A DNA stretch of 17,576 nucleotides from JASBZA01 sp964392065 (GTDB taxonomy: Bacteria > Bacillota > Clostridia > Saccharofermentanales > Fastidiosipilaceae). Location: assembly GCA_964392065.1 (NCBI GenBank), contig CAYMOG010000029.1, positions 1-17,576 of the forward strand, given 5' to 3'. How positions within the stretch are numbered: position 1 is the first letter of the stretch; each line of letters begins with the position of its first letter. The position numbers and the translations under genes were made by a program. The notes beneath the pieces were generated by a model that saw only the letters and a program-made list of their open reading frames with translations, was not told the origin of the DNA and did not search any database. Below are positions 7,362 to 15,396 of this stretch, in pieces.

Positions 7362-7576
7362 TATTATGACGTTTTATGATGAGAAGTTACGTATCTTTTG
7401 CCCTATGCACCATAGAGATTTCTGATCGCTATATGAAGAATGGATTTCTAGACAAAACCCTTATGCCTCCTGTCTATTTAATGACATAAGTTCCTTCAGA
7501 GTGGGTTCTAGATTATCTTTATGCCAATTATTTGAGGAAAAATAACTATCATTGTCCCAAGCAATCCATCCGCTAA
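7362..7576. other. Intergenic and decayed sequence upstream of the Rgg remnant
   Basis: No intact gene. The left part should hold the minus-strand promoter of the Nif11-like gene; a CATAAT -10-like box occurs but no good -35. In the plus-strand frame of positions 7426-7542 there is a short open stretch including ISSFRVGSRLSLCQLFEE, which resembles the end of an Rgg helix-turn-helix (SxFExGxSxLSL), then a stop at 7543. The match is too weak to annotate as a domain. Confidence 0.4.
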
Positions 7577-8080
7577 ATCTTACAGAACTTAACTCTCCTT
7601 ACACATCAAGAAGAAGTCCTATCCTATCTTCTCCGTTGCGAAACCTGGGGAAAACATGAATACTTCATTGCAAAATATTTTGGTAATAAACTGAGTAAAA
7701 AACAAATCCTTAATTTTACAGATATCGCAAGAAATCAAGGCTTCCAGAATTCTGTAATCTTAGATCAAATTCTGGATTTTTGCTTCCAAATGACGGTTGA
7801 ACTTATTCGTAAGGGACACTTAAGTGATGCTCAGAATCTGATCAAATTGACTATAGAACATAAAGATTTCAAAGACACATTACAATTCTTAACCTATACT
7901 TTATCATATAAATTCCTGAATACTGTCATCCAAAGTTTATATGGAGATCTAGAGGCCAAAGTGAAGTGTAATACCATAATAGACTTCTATCATGACACAG
8001 TACAATACAAAACGTACGCGCGTAAAATGCAGAACTTCTATTCTGAGATCACATCAAAATATCAGGATTCACCTTATTAA
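7577..8080 (+). pseudogene. Remnant of an Rgg/MutR-family transcription regulator (C-terminal domain only)
   Basis: From 7577 to the stop at 8080 the frame is open for 167 codons. The product is helical and contains HQEEVLSYLLRCETWGKHEY, matching the start of the Rgg/GadR/MutR C-terminal peptide-sensing domain (pattern YLxxxExWGxxE), followed by TPR-like helices. Intact Rgg proteins have about 280-300 residues with an N-terminal DNA-binding helix-turn-helix; here a TAA at 7574 and further stops cut the frame and no intact helix-turn-helix precedes it. The ATG at 7790 that would give a 96-residue product lies mid-domain and has no ribosome binding site, so I read this as a decayed gene. No SHP-like short hydrophobic peptide gene is seen nearby. 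A marR operon follows. Confidence 0.65.
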
Positions 8081-8111
8081 TCCCCCTCCCAAACCGAATA
8101 TAAAAAATATC

Positions 8112-8139
8112 TTGACATCTCATACGAATACTATAAAAT
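8112..8139 (+). promoter_or_regulatory. Promoter of the marR-ABC exporter operon
   Basis: Consensus TTGACA at 8112-8117, then TAAAAT at 8134-8139 (16-base spacing); an overlapping TATAAA at 8132-8137 would give 14. Transcription would start near 8146, about 57 bases before the marR ATG. Confidence 0.75.
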
Positions 8140-8151
8140 AATCTGATAGTA

Positions 8152-8172
8152 ATTAGCCTCCTAATCATTAGG
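8152..8172. promoter_or_regulatory. Probable MarR operator (overlapping palindromes)
   Basis: ATTAG-CCTC-CTAAT (8152-8165) overlaps a second perfect palindrome CCTAAT-C-ATTAGG (8160-8172); another AATTAG lies at 8182-8187. The palindromes sit just downstream of the predicted start of transcription and upstream of the marR ribosome binding site, as expected for an autorepressed MarR operon in which bound repressor blocks RNA polymerase. Confidence 0.6.
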
Positions 8173-8202
8173 GCCTTATTTAATTAGAAAATAGAGGAAC
8201 AT

Positions 8203-8682
8203 ATGACAACGTCAAATTCAATAAATAATGATAGCGTGGAAGCCGTTCTTGCATGGCTTTTCCGAGATATTACACAGCTTACAAAAAAGAGCCTAGTCTT
8301 CTCGCTTAGCGAACTAGGTCTCTTCCTAGGTCAACCTATGATTCTACAGAGAATCCATGACAAACCAGGCTCGACACAAAAAGATATAGCGGACTTCTTA
8401 CACATTTCTGGAGCTTCCCTATCCTCCTCTATAACTTATTTAACTAAGTCAAATTTTGTGGAGCAGGTGCAATCGAAGTCAGATCGACGCCAGAATGAAC
8501 TCTACTTAACCGCTGAAGGAGAACAAGTACAAAAACAATGTGTCGATAATTTGCATCATGTTTATAGGAAAATGATTGAAGGCTTAGAAGTTGAGGAAGT
8601 GGACATACTAATTAAGAGTCTAAATAAAATCAGAACAAATTTACGCGATACCCAGGCGAAAACAGAAGGAGATTTCGAATGA
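8203..8682 (+). CDS. MarR-family winged-helix transcriptional regulator
   Basis: Dimeric winged-helix regulator of 159 residues, the usual MarR size. The DNA-binding region covers about 45-110: PGSTQKDIADFLHISGASLS (55-74) gives the helix-turn-helix with the recognition helix following, and SDRRQNELYLTAEG (93-106) is the wing with the family's DRR signature. Helical ends (about 10-40 and 110-150) should form the dimer interface. The ribosome binding site is AGAGGAA. The stop overlaps the start of the first ABC gene by 4 bases (ATGA), so it probably represses its own operon and the exporter until a ligand binds. Two palindromes between the promoter and this gene fit that role. The inducing ligand cannot be deduced. 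Confidence 0.93.
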   Translation: MTTSNSINNDSVEAVLAWLFRDITQLTKKSLVFSLSELGLFLGQPMILQRIHDKPGSTQKDIADFLHISGASLSSSITYLTKSNFVEQVQSKSDRRQNELYLTAEGEQVQKQCVDNLHHVYRKMIEGLEVEEVDILIKSLNKIRTNLRDTQAKTEGDFE

Positions 8683-10406
8683 TAAAAACATTTTCCCCAT
8701 ATATTAAGGAATATCGTTGGCAGGCTATATTAAGTCCAATACTTATGCTCATTGAGGTACTCGCCGATGTTTATATTCCTTTTGTTATGCGAGACATCGT
8801 TAACATTGGAATTATGAATAATGATACCAGTGTCGTAATTAATCTCGGGATGCGCATGATTATTGCTGCCATGATTGCCATGGTCTGCGGCATGATTTCA
8901 GCCCGAGTAGGGGCGGTTGCAGGCTACGGATTCGGAGCGAATGTAAGAGCAGGATTGTTCGGTAAGATACAAGCCTTTTCCTTTGGCAATCTTGACACCT
9001 TTAGTGTGCCCAGCTTAATTACCAGGCTAACGAATGATTGTAATAATGTCTCCCAAGCCATGATGATGGCATTACGCATGGGCGTACGTGCACCTGCCAT
9101 GTTTATCTTCGCATTAATAATGGCTTTTCAAGTAGACAGAGAACTCGTAAAAATTTTCCTGGTTGCTATTCCTATTCTCGTAGCAATAATCACGATAATT
9201 ATTATCAAGGCGAATCCTCGTTTCCGAGATATGCAGGTAAAAGTAGACGATTTGAATGCCAATGTTCAAGAAGGCCTAACTAATATCAGAGAAATTAAAT
9301 CCTTTGTAAGAGAAGATCATGAGAAACGTAAGTTCAAGAAATCCAATGACAATCTAATGCACTCAGCCTATCGAGCCATCTCTCTAGTTATTATTTCCAT
9401 GCCTGTAGCACAACTGGTAATTTACGGTACCATTATCGCTTTGCTCTGGATTGGTGGACAAGACCTTATCACCGGTCGATTGGGCCCAGGAGACCTCATT
9501 AGTTTCTTAACCTATGTTGCTCAAATCATGATGAGTCTTATGATGGTGACTATGGTGTTCTTACAATTTGTTCGAGCAAAAGCATCGGCTGACCGAATCC
9601 AAGATGTACTTAACACAGAAGTTGATCTTGTGAACCCAGTCACTCCGATTACAGAAGTAGCAGACGGCTCAATTCAATTTAAGAATGTAAGTTTCTACTA
9701 TCCCGGTAGCGAAAACGCCACGCTAAAGAATATTACATTTAATATTCAACCAGGAGAGGTTTTTGGTATTCTAGGTGCTACAGGCTCAGGGAAGTCCAGT
9801 CTCCTCTCTCTCATCCCAAGACTTTACGATGTTAGTGAAGGTCAAGTTCTAGTGGGAGGAAACGATGTCAGAGATTATGATTTAGAAACACTACGCGACG
9901 CAGTAAGTATCGTACTCCAACAGAATACGCTCTTCTCTGGTACGATCCGAGAAAACATGCATTGGGGCGATGAACAGGCGTCCGATGAAGAAATAATTGA
10001 AGCATTGAAACATGCACAAGCGTGGGAGTTCGTCAGCAAACTGGCAGATGGTTTAGATCATCACGTAGAGCAAGGCGGTAGTAACTTCTCAGGCGGACAG
10101 AAACAGCGTCTCTGCATTGCTAGATCACTTATTAAGCATCCCAAAGTTCTTATTCTTGACGATTCCACATCTGCAGTGGATATGGATACGGATGCAAAAA
10201 TTCGTAGGTCTTTTGCCAATGACTATCCTAATATTACTAAGATAATCATTGCCCAAAGAATTGCGTCGATAGAAAATGCAGACCACATCCTAGTCCTAGA
10301 CGAGGGTCAGGTAAATGCTATAGGAACCGCAGAAGAACTTCTCGAAACGAGCACCATTTACCAAGAAATCTATGAATCTCAGCAGAGAGGAGTTATCTCA
10401 GAATGA
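8679..10406 (+). CDS. ABC exporter half-transporter, degenerate-ATPase subunit of a heterodimer
   Basis: Half-size ABC exporter of 575 residues: six membrane segments (about 15-300) then an ATPase domain (about 330-565). Walker A is GATGSGKS (366-373), Q-loop Q414, signature FSGGQ (470-474) and Walker B VLILDD (490-495). Two catalytic positions are altered: the Walker B glutamate is Asp (D495) and the H-loop histidine is Gln (Q526 in IIIAQRIAS). This is the known pattern for the degenerate subunit of heterodimeric exporters such as TM287/288, BmrCD and LmrCD. Its partner is the next gene, joined by a 4-base overlap. It would export drugs or lipophilic compounds from the membrane, but the substrate is not evident. 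Control is probably by the upstream MarR protein. Confidence 0.93.
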   Translation: MIKTFSPYIKEYRWQAILSPILMLIEVLADVYIPFVMRDIVNIGIMNNDTSVVINLGMRMIIAAMIAMVCGMISARVGAVAGYGFGANVRAGLFGKIQAFSFGNLDTFSVPSLITRLTNDCNNVSQAMMMALRMGVRAPAMFIFALIMAFQVDRELVKIFLVAIPILVAIITIIIIKANPRFRDMQVKVDDLNANVQEGLTNIREIKSFVREDHEKRKFKKSNDNLMHSAYRAISLVIISMPVAQLVIYGTIIALLWIGGQDLITGRLGPGDLISFLTYVAQIMMSLMMVTMVFLQFVRAKASADRIQDVLNTEVDLVNPVTPITEVADGSIQFKNVSFYYPGSENATLKNITFNIQPGEVFGILGATGSGKSSLLSLIPRLYDVSEGQVLVGGNDVRDYDLETLRDAVSIVLQQNTLFSGTIRENMHWGDEQASDEEIIEALKHAQAWEFVSKLADGLDHHVEQGGSNFSGGQKQRLCIARSLIKHPKVLILDDSTSAVDMDTDAKIRRSFANDYPNITKIIIAQRIASIENADHILVLDEGQVNAIGTAEELLETSTIYQEIYESQQRGVISE

Positions 10407-12364
10407 GTAAAGAAATAAAAAAGAAAAATCAAGTCTCAGAGCAAAAAGCGGGTTTCAATAAATTCGCCAAACCAGAAGACATTGGCTATGCCACCAACAA
10501 ACTACTCCATTACATCGGACAGAATCGCTGGCTCCTGTTCTTCGGATTATTGTTAGCAGGCTTAGGGGCACTAGGCGGCGTTTTGGGTAATGCATTTCTT
10601 AAACCGATTATTAATATTTTCGTTTATGAAAAAAGCTTCACCAACGCTATCCCTGTTATTCTCGCCATGGCGGGCGTATTCCTCCTCACCGTCCTCGCGA
10701 ATTACCTGGGCAATCGACTCATGGTGAAGGTTTCACAGAGTACAACGAATGTTATAAGAAGAGATCTTTATAATAAATTACAAGAAATGCCTCTAAGTTT
10801 CTTCGATACCCATACCCGCGGCGAACTGATGAGTACCTTTACCAATGACGTGGATAATATTAGTATGGCTCTAGACCAGACAATTATTAATCTACTTACC
10901 TCAGTAGTGACTTTCATCGGTACAATGGTCATGATGTTACTATTAAGTCCTCTTCTCACAGGACTCGTGTTTGTAACAGTATTTATGATATTATTTATCA
11001 TCCGCTTCATTATGAAAAGAAGCCGCGCCTCCTTCCAGAAACAACAACAAGAACTTGCTAACGTAAACGGATATATCGAAGAAATGATGCAAGGGCAAAA
11101 AGTTATTAAAGTTTTCAACTATGAAGAGGATGCCATTGCGGACTTCCATACGAAAAACCAAGCCCTCCGTAAATCCTCTACAGATGCGCAAACCTATGCA
11201 GTAATCATCATGCCTATCATGGGAAACTTAGGTTTCGTCCAGTATGCTCTAACTGCAATGGTAGGAGCCTTTCGCATCATCAGTGGACAAATGGATATCG
11301 GTAGCCTGACCACTTTTCTACAATACACAAGAAACTTCACAAGACCTATGATGATGATATCAAACCAGATTAACATCCTCATTGCTGCGCTGGCTGGAGC
11401 AGAACGCGTATTTAATTTGATGGACAAACCATTAGAAGTAGACGATGGAAATGTGAGTCTAGTGCGCCTAGTCTCCACGCAAGAAGAAGCCGATGCTCAA
11501 GTAGGTATTTCCTATGACCGAGGGATAAAAGATGGCGTGCCTAAGCGTTATCTACCAGATGTGACACCAGGAATCAGAGACTTAGTCTGGGCCGTTCCAT
11601 ACGCGGATGGCAAGACTATGTACATGCCAGTCCAAGGTGATATCCGATTTAAGGACGTGGACTTCTCTTACGTGGAAGGCAAGCAAGTTCTCTACGATAT
11701 TTCTCTCTACGCGAAACCAGGTCAGAGAATCGCTTTCGTAGGCTCAACCGGCGCAGGAAAAACTACAATAACAAATCTCATTAACCGATTCTATGATATT
11801 CAAGATGGTGAAATCACCTTCGACGGTATTAATATTAAAGCAATAAAAAAAGACGACTTACGTATGACTCTTGGCATGGTGCTCCAAGATGTACACCTAT
11901 TCCGCGGTACTGTTGCCGATAATATCCGATACGGTAAACTGGATGCCACCGATGAAGAAGTACGAGAAGCCGCTAAATTCGCCAATGCCGACCATTTCAT
12001 CAGTCACTTACCAGAAGGTTATGATACTCTCCTCGATAACGATGGTGGAGCACTCTCTCAGGGCCAGAGGCAGCTCATCTCTATAGCCCGAGCAGCCATT
12101 TCAGACCCACTCATCCTTATCTTGGACGAGGCAACGAGCTCCGTTGACACGCGAACGGAACGACTAATTGAACAAGGTATGGACAATATGATGGAAGGCA
12201 GAACCACCTTCGCCATTGCCCACCGCTTATCCACGGTACGCCACTCGAACGCTATCATGGTCATGGAGCAAGGTGAGATTGTCGAACGTGGAGACCACGA
12301 CCAACTCATGGAAATGCAAGGCCGGTACTACGATCTGAACATGGGTACACTAGAATTGAGTTAA
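10403..12364 (+). CDS. ABC exporter half-transporter, catalytic subunit of the heterodimer
   Basis: Half-size ABC exporter of 653 residues. A charged N-terminal extension (1-35) precedes six membrane segments (about 40-335). The ATPase domain (about 412-650) has Walker A GSTGAGKT (447-454), Q-loop Q495, Walker B ILILDE with the intact catalytic Glu (E576) and H-loop His (H607 in FAIAHRLS). Its signature is LSQGQ (551-555) rather than LSGGQ. That fits the heterodimer scheme: this chain's catalytic residues pair with the partner's good signature, while its altered signature completes the degenerate site. About 65 extra residues (about 345-411) link the membrane and ATPase parts, as seen in similar Bacillota exporters. 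It starts 4 bases inside the previous gene. A hairpin follows the stop. Confidence 0.93.
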   Translation: MSKEIKKKNQVSEQKAGFNKFAKPEDIGYATNKLLHYIGQNRWLLFFGLLLAGLGALGGVLGNAFLKPIINIFVYEKSFTNAIPVILAMAGVFLLTVLANYLGNRLMVKVSQSTTNVIRRDLYNKLQEMPLSFFDTHTRGELMSTFTNDVDNISMALDQTIINLLTSVVTFIGTMVMMLLLSPLLTGLVFVTVFMILFIIRFIMKRSRASFQKQQQELANVNGYIEEMMQGQKVIKVFNYEEDAIADFHTKNQALRKSSTDAQTYAVIIMPIMGNLGFVQYALTAMVGAFRIISGQMDIGSLTTFLQYTRNFTRPMMMISNQINILIAALAGAERVFNLMDKPLEVDDGNVSLVRLVSTQEEADAQVGISYDRGIKDGVPKRYLPDVTPGIRDLVWAVPYADGKTMYMPVQGDIRFKDVDFSYVEGKQVLYDISLYAKPGQRIAFVGSTGAGKTTITNLINRFYDIQDGEITFDGINIKAIKKDDLRMTLGMVLQDVHLFRGTVADNIRYGKLDATDEEVREAAKFANADHFISHLPEGYDTLLDNDGGALSQGQRQLISIARAAISDPLILILDEATSSVDTRTERLIEQGMDNMMEGRTTFAIAHRLSTVRHSNAIMVMEQGEIVERGDHDQLMEMQGRYYDLNMGTLELS

Positions 12365-12372
12365 GGCACTTA

Positions 12373-12405
12373 ACCGTCGCACGAAGAATTTACTTGTGCG
12401 ACGGT
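12373..12405. terminator. Strong hairpin between converging operons
   Basis: Perfect 10-base-pair stem ACCGTCGCAC (12373-12382) with GTGCGACGGT (12396-12405) and a 13-base loop, 8 bases after the second ABC gene and 16 bases before the stop of the converging repair gene. The plus-strand tail (CTTATGCATTG) is only weakly T-rich and the minus-strand tail is not T-rich, so it is a likely but imperfect terminator. Confidence 0.6.
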
Positions 12406-12421
12406 CTTATGCATTGTGGGG

Positions 12422-13162
12422 TTATTTCTCCCATTGATTCCTTCGCCCATATTTTATTATCCATTTCGCAGAATCACTTAGTCCTTCGTCTTCCCATTTA
12501 GATATAATGCCATCGGCTAATGCTGGGTCATATTTGTATAAATCATTGAGATTATTGCCAATACTCTTTTGTATAAATTTCGAGGGGTCATCTTTAAGAT
12601 TCGTAAGGATTTGAGTAAACAATTCTATGTATTCTAGAGCTACTGTAGTGCGCTTCGTCCAGGGTAGATATAGCCGTAATCCTTCACTAGAAAGACGCCT
12701 TACATGGACATTTTCATCCCTACTCCATTCAAGCATCTTATGCATTGTACGTTCAGTATGTTCAATTAATATAGGACGAATGGCGTATTCTCCAGTTTGA
12801 CGCTTGGTAAATTCTTTTATAAAACGCATCGAGGCTTCAACATCTTCTAATGCATGCCTTTCGACATATCTACCAATAGGCCACAACCACCAACCGACTT
12901 TAAACATGCCCGTCTCAGTTTCTAATTCCTCTCCCCAGATGGCTTCAAATATTCTTAAATTCGCACGGTAATCTTCGTCTAAATATCTCTCCAGAGCATC
13001 AACATAAATATCTTGACGTTCTAGGAATTTCTCATTACCCAAATGTTTTTCTATATACATTACAAAAGCTTTCTCATCGAAATCAGATCTAACTTCTTTA
13101 AATCTTGAAGCGATGTCTCTAGCATATACAACGTCATAATAATCAAGCAATTTTTTCGCCAT
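12422..13162 (-). CDS. DNA alkylation repair protein, AlkC/AlkD-like HEAT-repeat glycosylase
   Basis: All-helical protein of 246 residues resembling the AlkC/AlkD superfamily, HEAT-repeat DNA glycosylases that remove alkylated bases such as 3-methyladenine. Recognisable parts are GWWLWPIGRYVERH (about 90-103), FTKRQTGEYAIRPIL (about 142-156), the HEAT-like VRRLSSEGLRLYLPW (about 178-192) and DPSKFIQKSIGNNLNDLYK (about 217-235), the usual end of the fold. I chose the ATG at 13162, in AAGGAG-(12)-ATG; a TTG at 13171 is only 3 bases from that site. It lies 38 bases after the glycosylase gene on the same strand, so the two probably form a base-damage repair unit. The assignment to AlkC versus AlkD is uncertain. 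Confidence 0.8.
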   Translation of the reverse strand: MAKKLLDYYDVVYARDIASRFKEVRSDFDEKAFVMYIEKHLGNEKFLERQDIYVDALERYLDEDYRANLRIFEAIWGEELETETGMFKVGWWLWPIGRYVERHALEDVEASMRFIKEFTKRQTGEYAIRPILIEHTERTMHKMLEWSRDENVHVRRLSSEGLRLYLPWTKRTTVALEYIELFTQILTNLKDDPSKFIQKSIGNNLNDLYKYDPALADGIISKWEDEGLSDSAKWIIKYGRRNQWEK

Positions 13163-13199
13163 AATAATCAAGTACTCCTTATCACAGAGGATTCCGTAA

Positions 13200-13685
13200 T
13201 TAATCTAGAATTGCTTCGCGCCAGAATTCCAACTTCTGCTTATAGGACATGGCCGCATTTGCTGGAGATGAGGACGGCAAATACTGTCCATCTAAATCGG
13301 AATGGTATTGCTCGAATATCTGCTGAGCTTTCCTACCATTAAGAAAAATTTTCTTAATCTTATACGCTCTAACTAGTGAGCCAATATCCGTCGGCACCAC
13401 ATTACGAATGGACTGATCTGAACTCCCTACAATTTCACATGAATAAATCACATCATAAACTGCGATATTATGCCGACTTAAGAACGCTTTTTTCTCATCC
13501 AATCTCTTAGGCACTACGTCCTCAAACACATCTGCCAGTAATCTCCAGAAATTATTCTGTGGATGCCCATAGAAGAACGCTTGCTCGCGACTCTTCACAG
13601 AAGGAAATGTACCTAGGAAGAGATACTTCGGAGACTTAGGCAGAAACGGTCCGAAGCCGTGTGTGAGTTTCTGATAATCTGCCAT
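13200..13685 (-). CDS. DNA-deoxyinosine (hypoxanthine) glycosylase, UDG superfamily family 6-like
   Basis: Base-excision enzyme of 161 residues that probably removes hypoxanthine, the product of adenine deamination. The N-terminal motif LFLGTFPSVKSREQAFFYGH (22-41) followed by PQNNFW (42-47) is characteristic of the family 6 hypoxanthine-DNA glycosylases; the Asn in the GHPQN segment is where I recall the family's catalytic residue. The second UDG-superfamily motif is LPSSSPANA (136-144). The length is typical of the family and there is no signal peptide. Its start overlaps the stop of the upstream FAD oxidoreductase gene by one base (TAATG), so translation is probably coupled. An alkylation repair gene follows 38 bases on. 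Confidence 0.87.
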   Translation of the reverse strand: MADYQKLTHGFGPFLPKSPKYLFLGTFPSVKSREQAFFYGHPQNNFWRLLADVFEDVVPKRLDEKKAFLSRHNIAVYDVIYSCEIVGSSDQSIRNVVPTDIGSLVRAYKIKKIFLNGRKAQQIFEQYHSDLDGQYLPSSSPANAAMSYKQKLEFWREAILD

Positions 13686-14896
13686 TAACGATTAATCCTA
13701 AACATTTCACTACCAGACCTAGGAGAACCTTCAAGCCATTCTAGAACCATATCACTAGCGATGGCAGAATAAACTGTCCCGTTACCACCCAAACCGCAGA
13801 TAATAAACACATTTTGATTATCCGGATCAACCCCTATGTAGGGCAAATCGTCTTTACTTTCGCCAAAGAACGCGGCATACGTATAAGGTTTATGGCCATC
13901 TTCTTCAATCCCTTCAATCCACTTGGATGCGTTCTTAGCGAGCTTACTCACTTGTTCAGGTAACTTATCTAGTAGAAGCTCCTTTTCCTTCAAATCTTTA
14001 CCGCCTAACATAATGGCTTTTTTAAAAGTTTGGCGAAGATAGGTATAAGGATCCTTGCGTTCCCAAATTAATTTTTTAGGAATAATCGTTTCTTCTAGAG
14101 GATCAGTCACATACACATAACTGACGAAGAGCTCGAGATTCTTCAATTTCTCTGCAATGTCTAATGGAGGCATATAACCACACGCAATAACCACTTTAGG
14201 AACAGTTAAGTTAAATGTACCCTCTGCTGAACTTAAACGCACGGCGCCTGTCTCATCCATGCCTTCATAACATACATGTTCTGCTACCGTTAGACTGAAA
14301 TGTTCCTGTGCATAGCGCACAATGCGTTGTACAAAAGAAAAGGGGTTAAGAAAAATATCAGGACCTGTTTCCAAACCTGCATATCCCTTAATACCCATTT
14401 CCTCTAGCTGACCCTTGTCAATCAGGGAGCTACCGAAGCCTTGTGTCTCATGGGCAAGAAACTCTTCGTCGAGATAACTCTTAGCTTTTCTCTTAGTTGC
14501 AACCAAGACGCTATTCACGACTTGGAAGTCCTCCGCTTCAAAATCTTCAGTCGCCACTTCATCAATACGACGTAAGGTTTCAACGCCTTGCCTAGACCAA
14601 GCATAGAAGAGCTGAGCTTCCGTCTCACCTAAGCTCTCACTATACTCACTAAGTCCCTTATCACTCATGAATTGAATTAAGCCGGTATTGGCAGCCGTAG
14701 AACCTGAGCCAATTGTGTTTTTTTCCACCAAGAGAACTTGCTTCCCTTCCTCACTTAAACGAAATGCGGCCAAAGCACCCGACATGCCTCCTCCTACAAC
14801 CACCACCTCGTAGGTTCCATCCATCCAATCCGACCTTGGGAATGTACGTTCTGGACTAGCTCCAGGCCAATAGAGTCGACCAATATGTAAAGACAT
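13685..14896 (-). CDS. FAD-dependent oxidoreductase, DAO (D-amino acid oxidase/GlpO) superfamily
   Basis: Flavoenzyme of 403 residues. The FAD-binding Rossmann motif VVVVGGGMSGALAAFRLSEE (31-50) is followed by LLVEKN (55-60) ending in the ribose-binding Glu, then GSGSTAANTGLIQF, the second FAD contact seen in DAO-family enzymes. The C-terminal IICGLGGNGTVYSAIASDM is the closing FAD motif. Relatives include gamma-glutamylputrescine oxidase-like and glycine oxidase-like proteins; the amine substrate cannot be read from sequence. No membrane segment. The ribosome binding site is AAAGGAAA. Upstream on the minus strand there is a perfect TTGACA (14954-14959) but a poor -10. It heads a likely operon with two DNA repair genes, an unexpected pairing. 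Confidence 0.87.
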   Translation of the reverse strand: MSLHIGRLYWPGASPERTFPRSDWMDGTYEVVVVGGGMSGALAAFRLSEEGKQVLLVEKNTIGSGSTAANTGLIQFMSDKGLSEYSESLGETEAQLFYAWSRQGVETLRRIDEVATEDFEAEDFQVVNSVLVATKRKAKSYLDEEFLAHETQGFGSSLIDKGQLEEMGIKGYAGLETGPDIFLNPFSFVQRIVRYAQEHFSLTVAEHVCYEGMDETGAVRLSSAEGTFNLTVPKVVIACGYMPPLDIAEKLKNLELFVSYVYVTDPLEETIIPKKLIWERKDPYTYLRQTFKKAIMLGGKDLKEKELLLDKLPEQVSKLAKNASKWIEGIEEDGHKPYTYAAFFGESKDDLPYIGVDPDNQNVFIICGLGGNGTVYSAIASDMVLEWLEGSPRSGSEMFRINR

Positions 14897-15024
14897 TGTT
14901 ATATTTCCTTTCTATTTCATCCGAATTATTTCTATCATTGTAGCGTAAACTTGTGTCAATAGTTTCGAATACTTGAGCATAACCTGTACAATTTCCCTTA
15001 TAATAAATCTAGGAGGTACCTACG

Positions 15025-15357
15025 ATGGTTGAAATAAAGAACTATGAAATATTTCTAGAAGCTCAAAATGCTAATGCTATTCTGTTGGCCTCTTTCAGTA
15101 CAAAAGGCTGTAGTGTCTGCCATGCAATAGGACCTAGAGTGAAGGAATTAGCAGATGAGCTCGAAATACCTCTAATTAAAGTGGACATCGAAGATGCTCC
15201 AATGATATCTGGTCAATTCAATGTGTTCACAGTGCCCACAGTTCTCCTCTTCTTCCGTGGTCGAGAATACCATCGCCAAAGCCGCTTCATCGATCTCTAC
15301 GAAATCCGAAGGAGAGGCCTCGAACTGATAGAAGGTATGGAGCCATCGACAAAATAA
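15025..15357 (+). CDS. Thioredoxin-like protein with CSVC motif
   Basis: Thioredoxin-fold protein of 110 residues. The redox motif is CSVC (29-32) in FSTKGCSVCHAIGPRV, in place of the classical WCGPC, and the cis-proline is in FTVPTVLLF (P71). The order of strands and helices is that of thioredoxin. With Ser-Val between the Cys, and no Trp before them, the redox potential and partners may differ from housekeeping thioredoxin, so a specialised or monothiol-exchange role is possible. No signal peptide; cytoplasmic. The ribosome binding site AGGAGGT is very strong. Promoter elements upstream are weak: TATAAT at 14999-15004 lies 20 bases after a TTGAGC. The next gene is a putative lipoprotein on the same strand. 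Confidence 0.87.
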   Translation: MVEIKNYEIFLEAQNANAILLASFSTKGCSVCHAIGPRVKELADELEIPLIKVDIEDAPMISGQFNVFTVPTVLLFFRGREYHRQSRFIDLYEIRRRGLELIEGMEPSTK

Positions 15358-15396
15358 TGTGCTAGAATCTAAGTAAACTAATATTATATTGGAGTC

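Noticed and set aside
7180..7425. Plus-strand frame antisense to the Nif11-like gene
   Set aside because: No start signal; the minus-strand gene has a strong ribosome binding site, family-like sequence and a terminator.
7790..8080. A 96-residue gene starting at ATG 7790
   Set aside because: No ribosome binding site, and the frame continues upstream to 7577 with family-like residues, so the ATG lies inside the Rgg remnant.
10768..12309. Several open frames on the opposite strand of the second ABC gene
   Set aside because: Shadow frames: low-complexity translations, no start signals, and the ABC frame holds all the conserved motifs.
8679..12364. The ABC pair as the export and processing system for the Nif11-like peptide
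   Set aside because: Neither subunit has an N-terminal C39 peptidase domain; they match MarR-linked drug exporters and are in a separate, opposite-strand operon.
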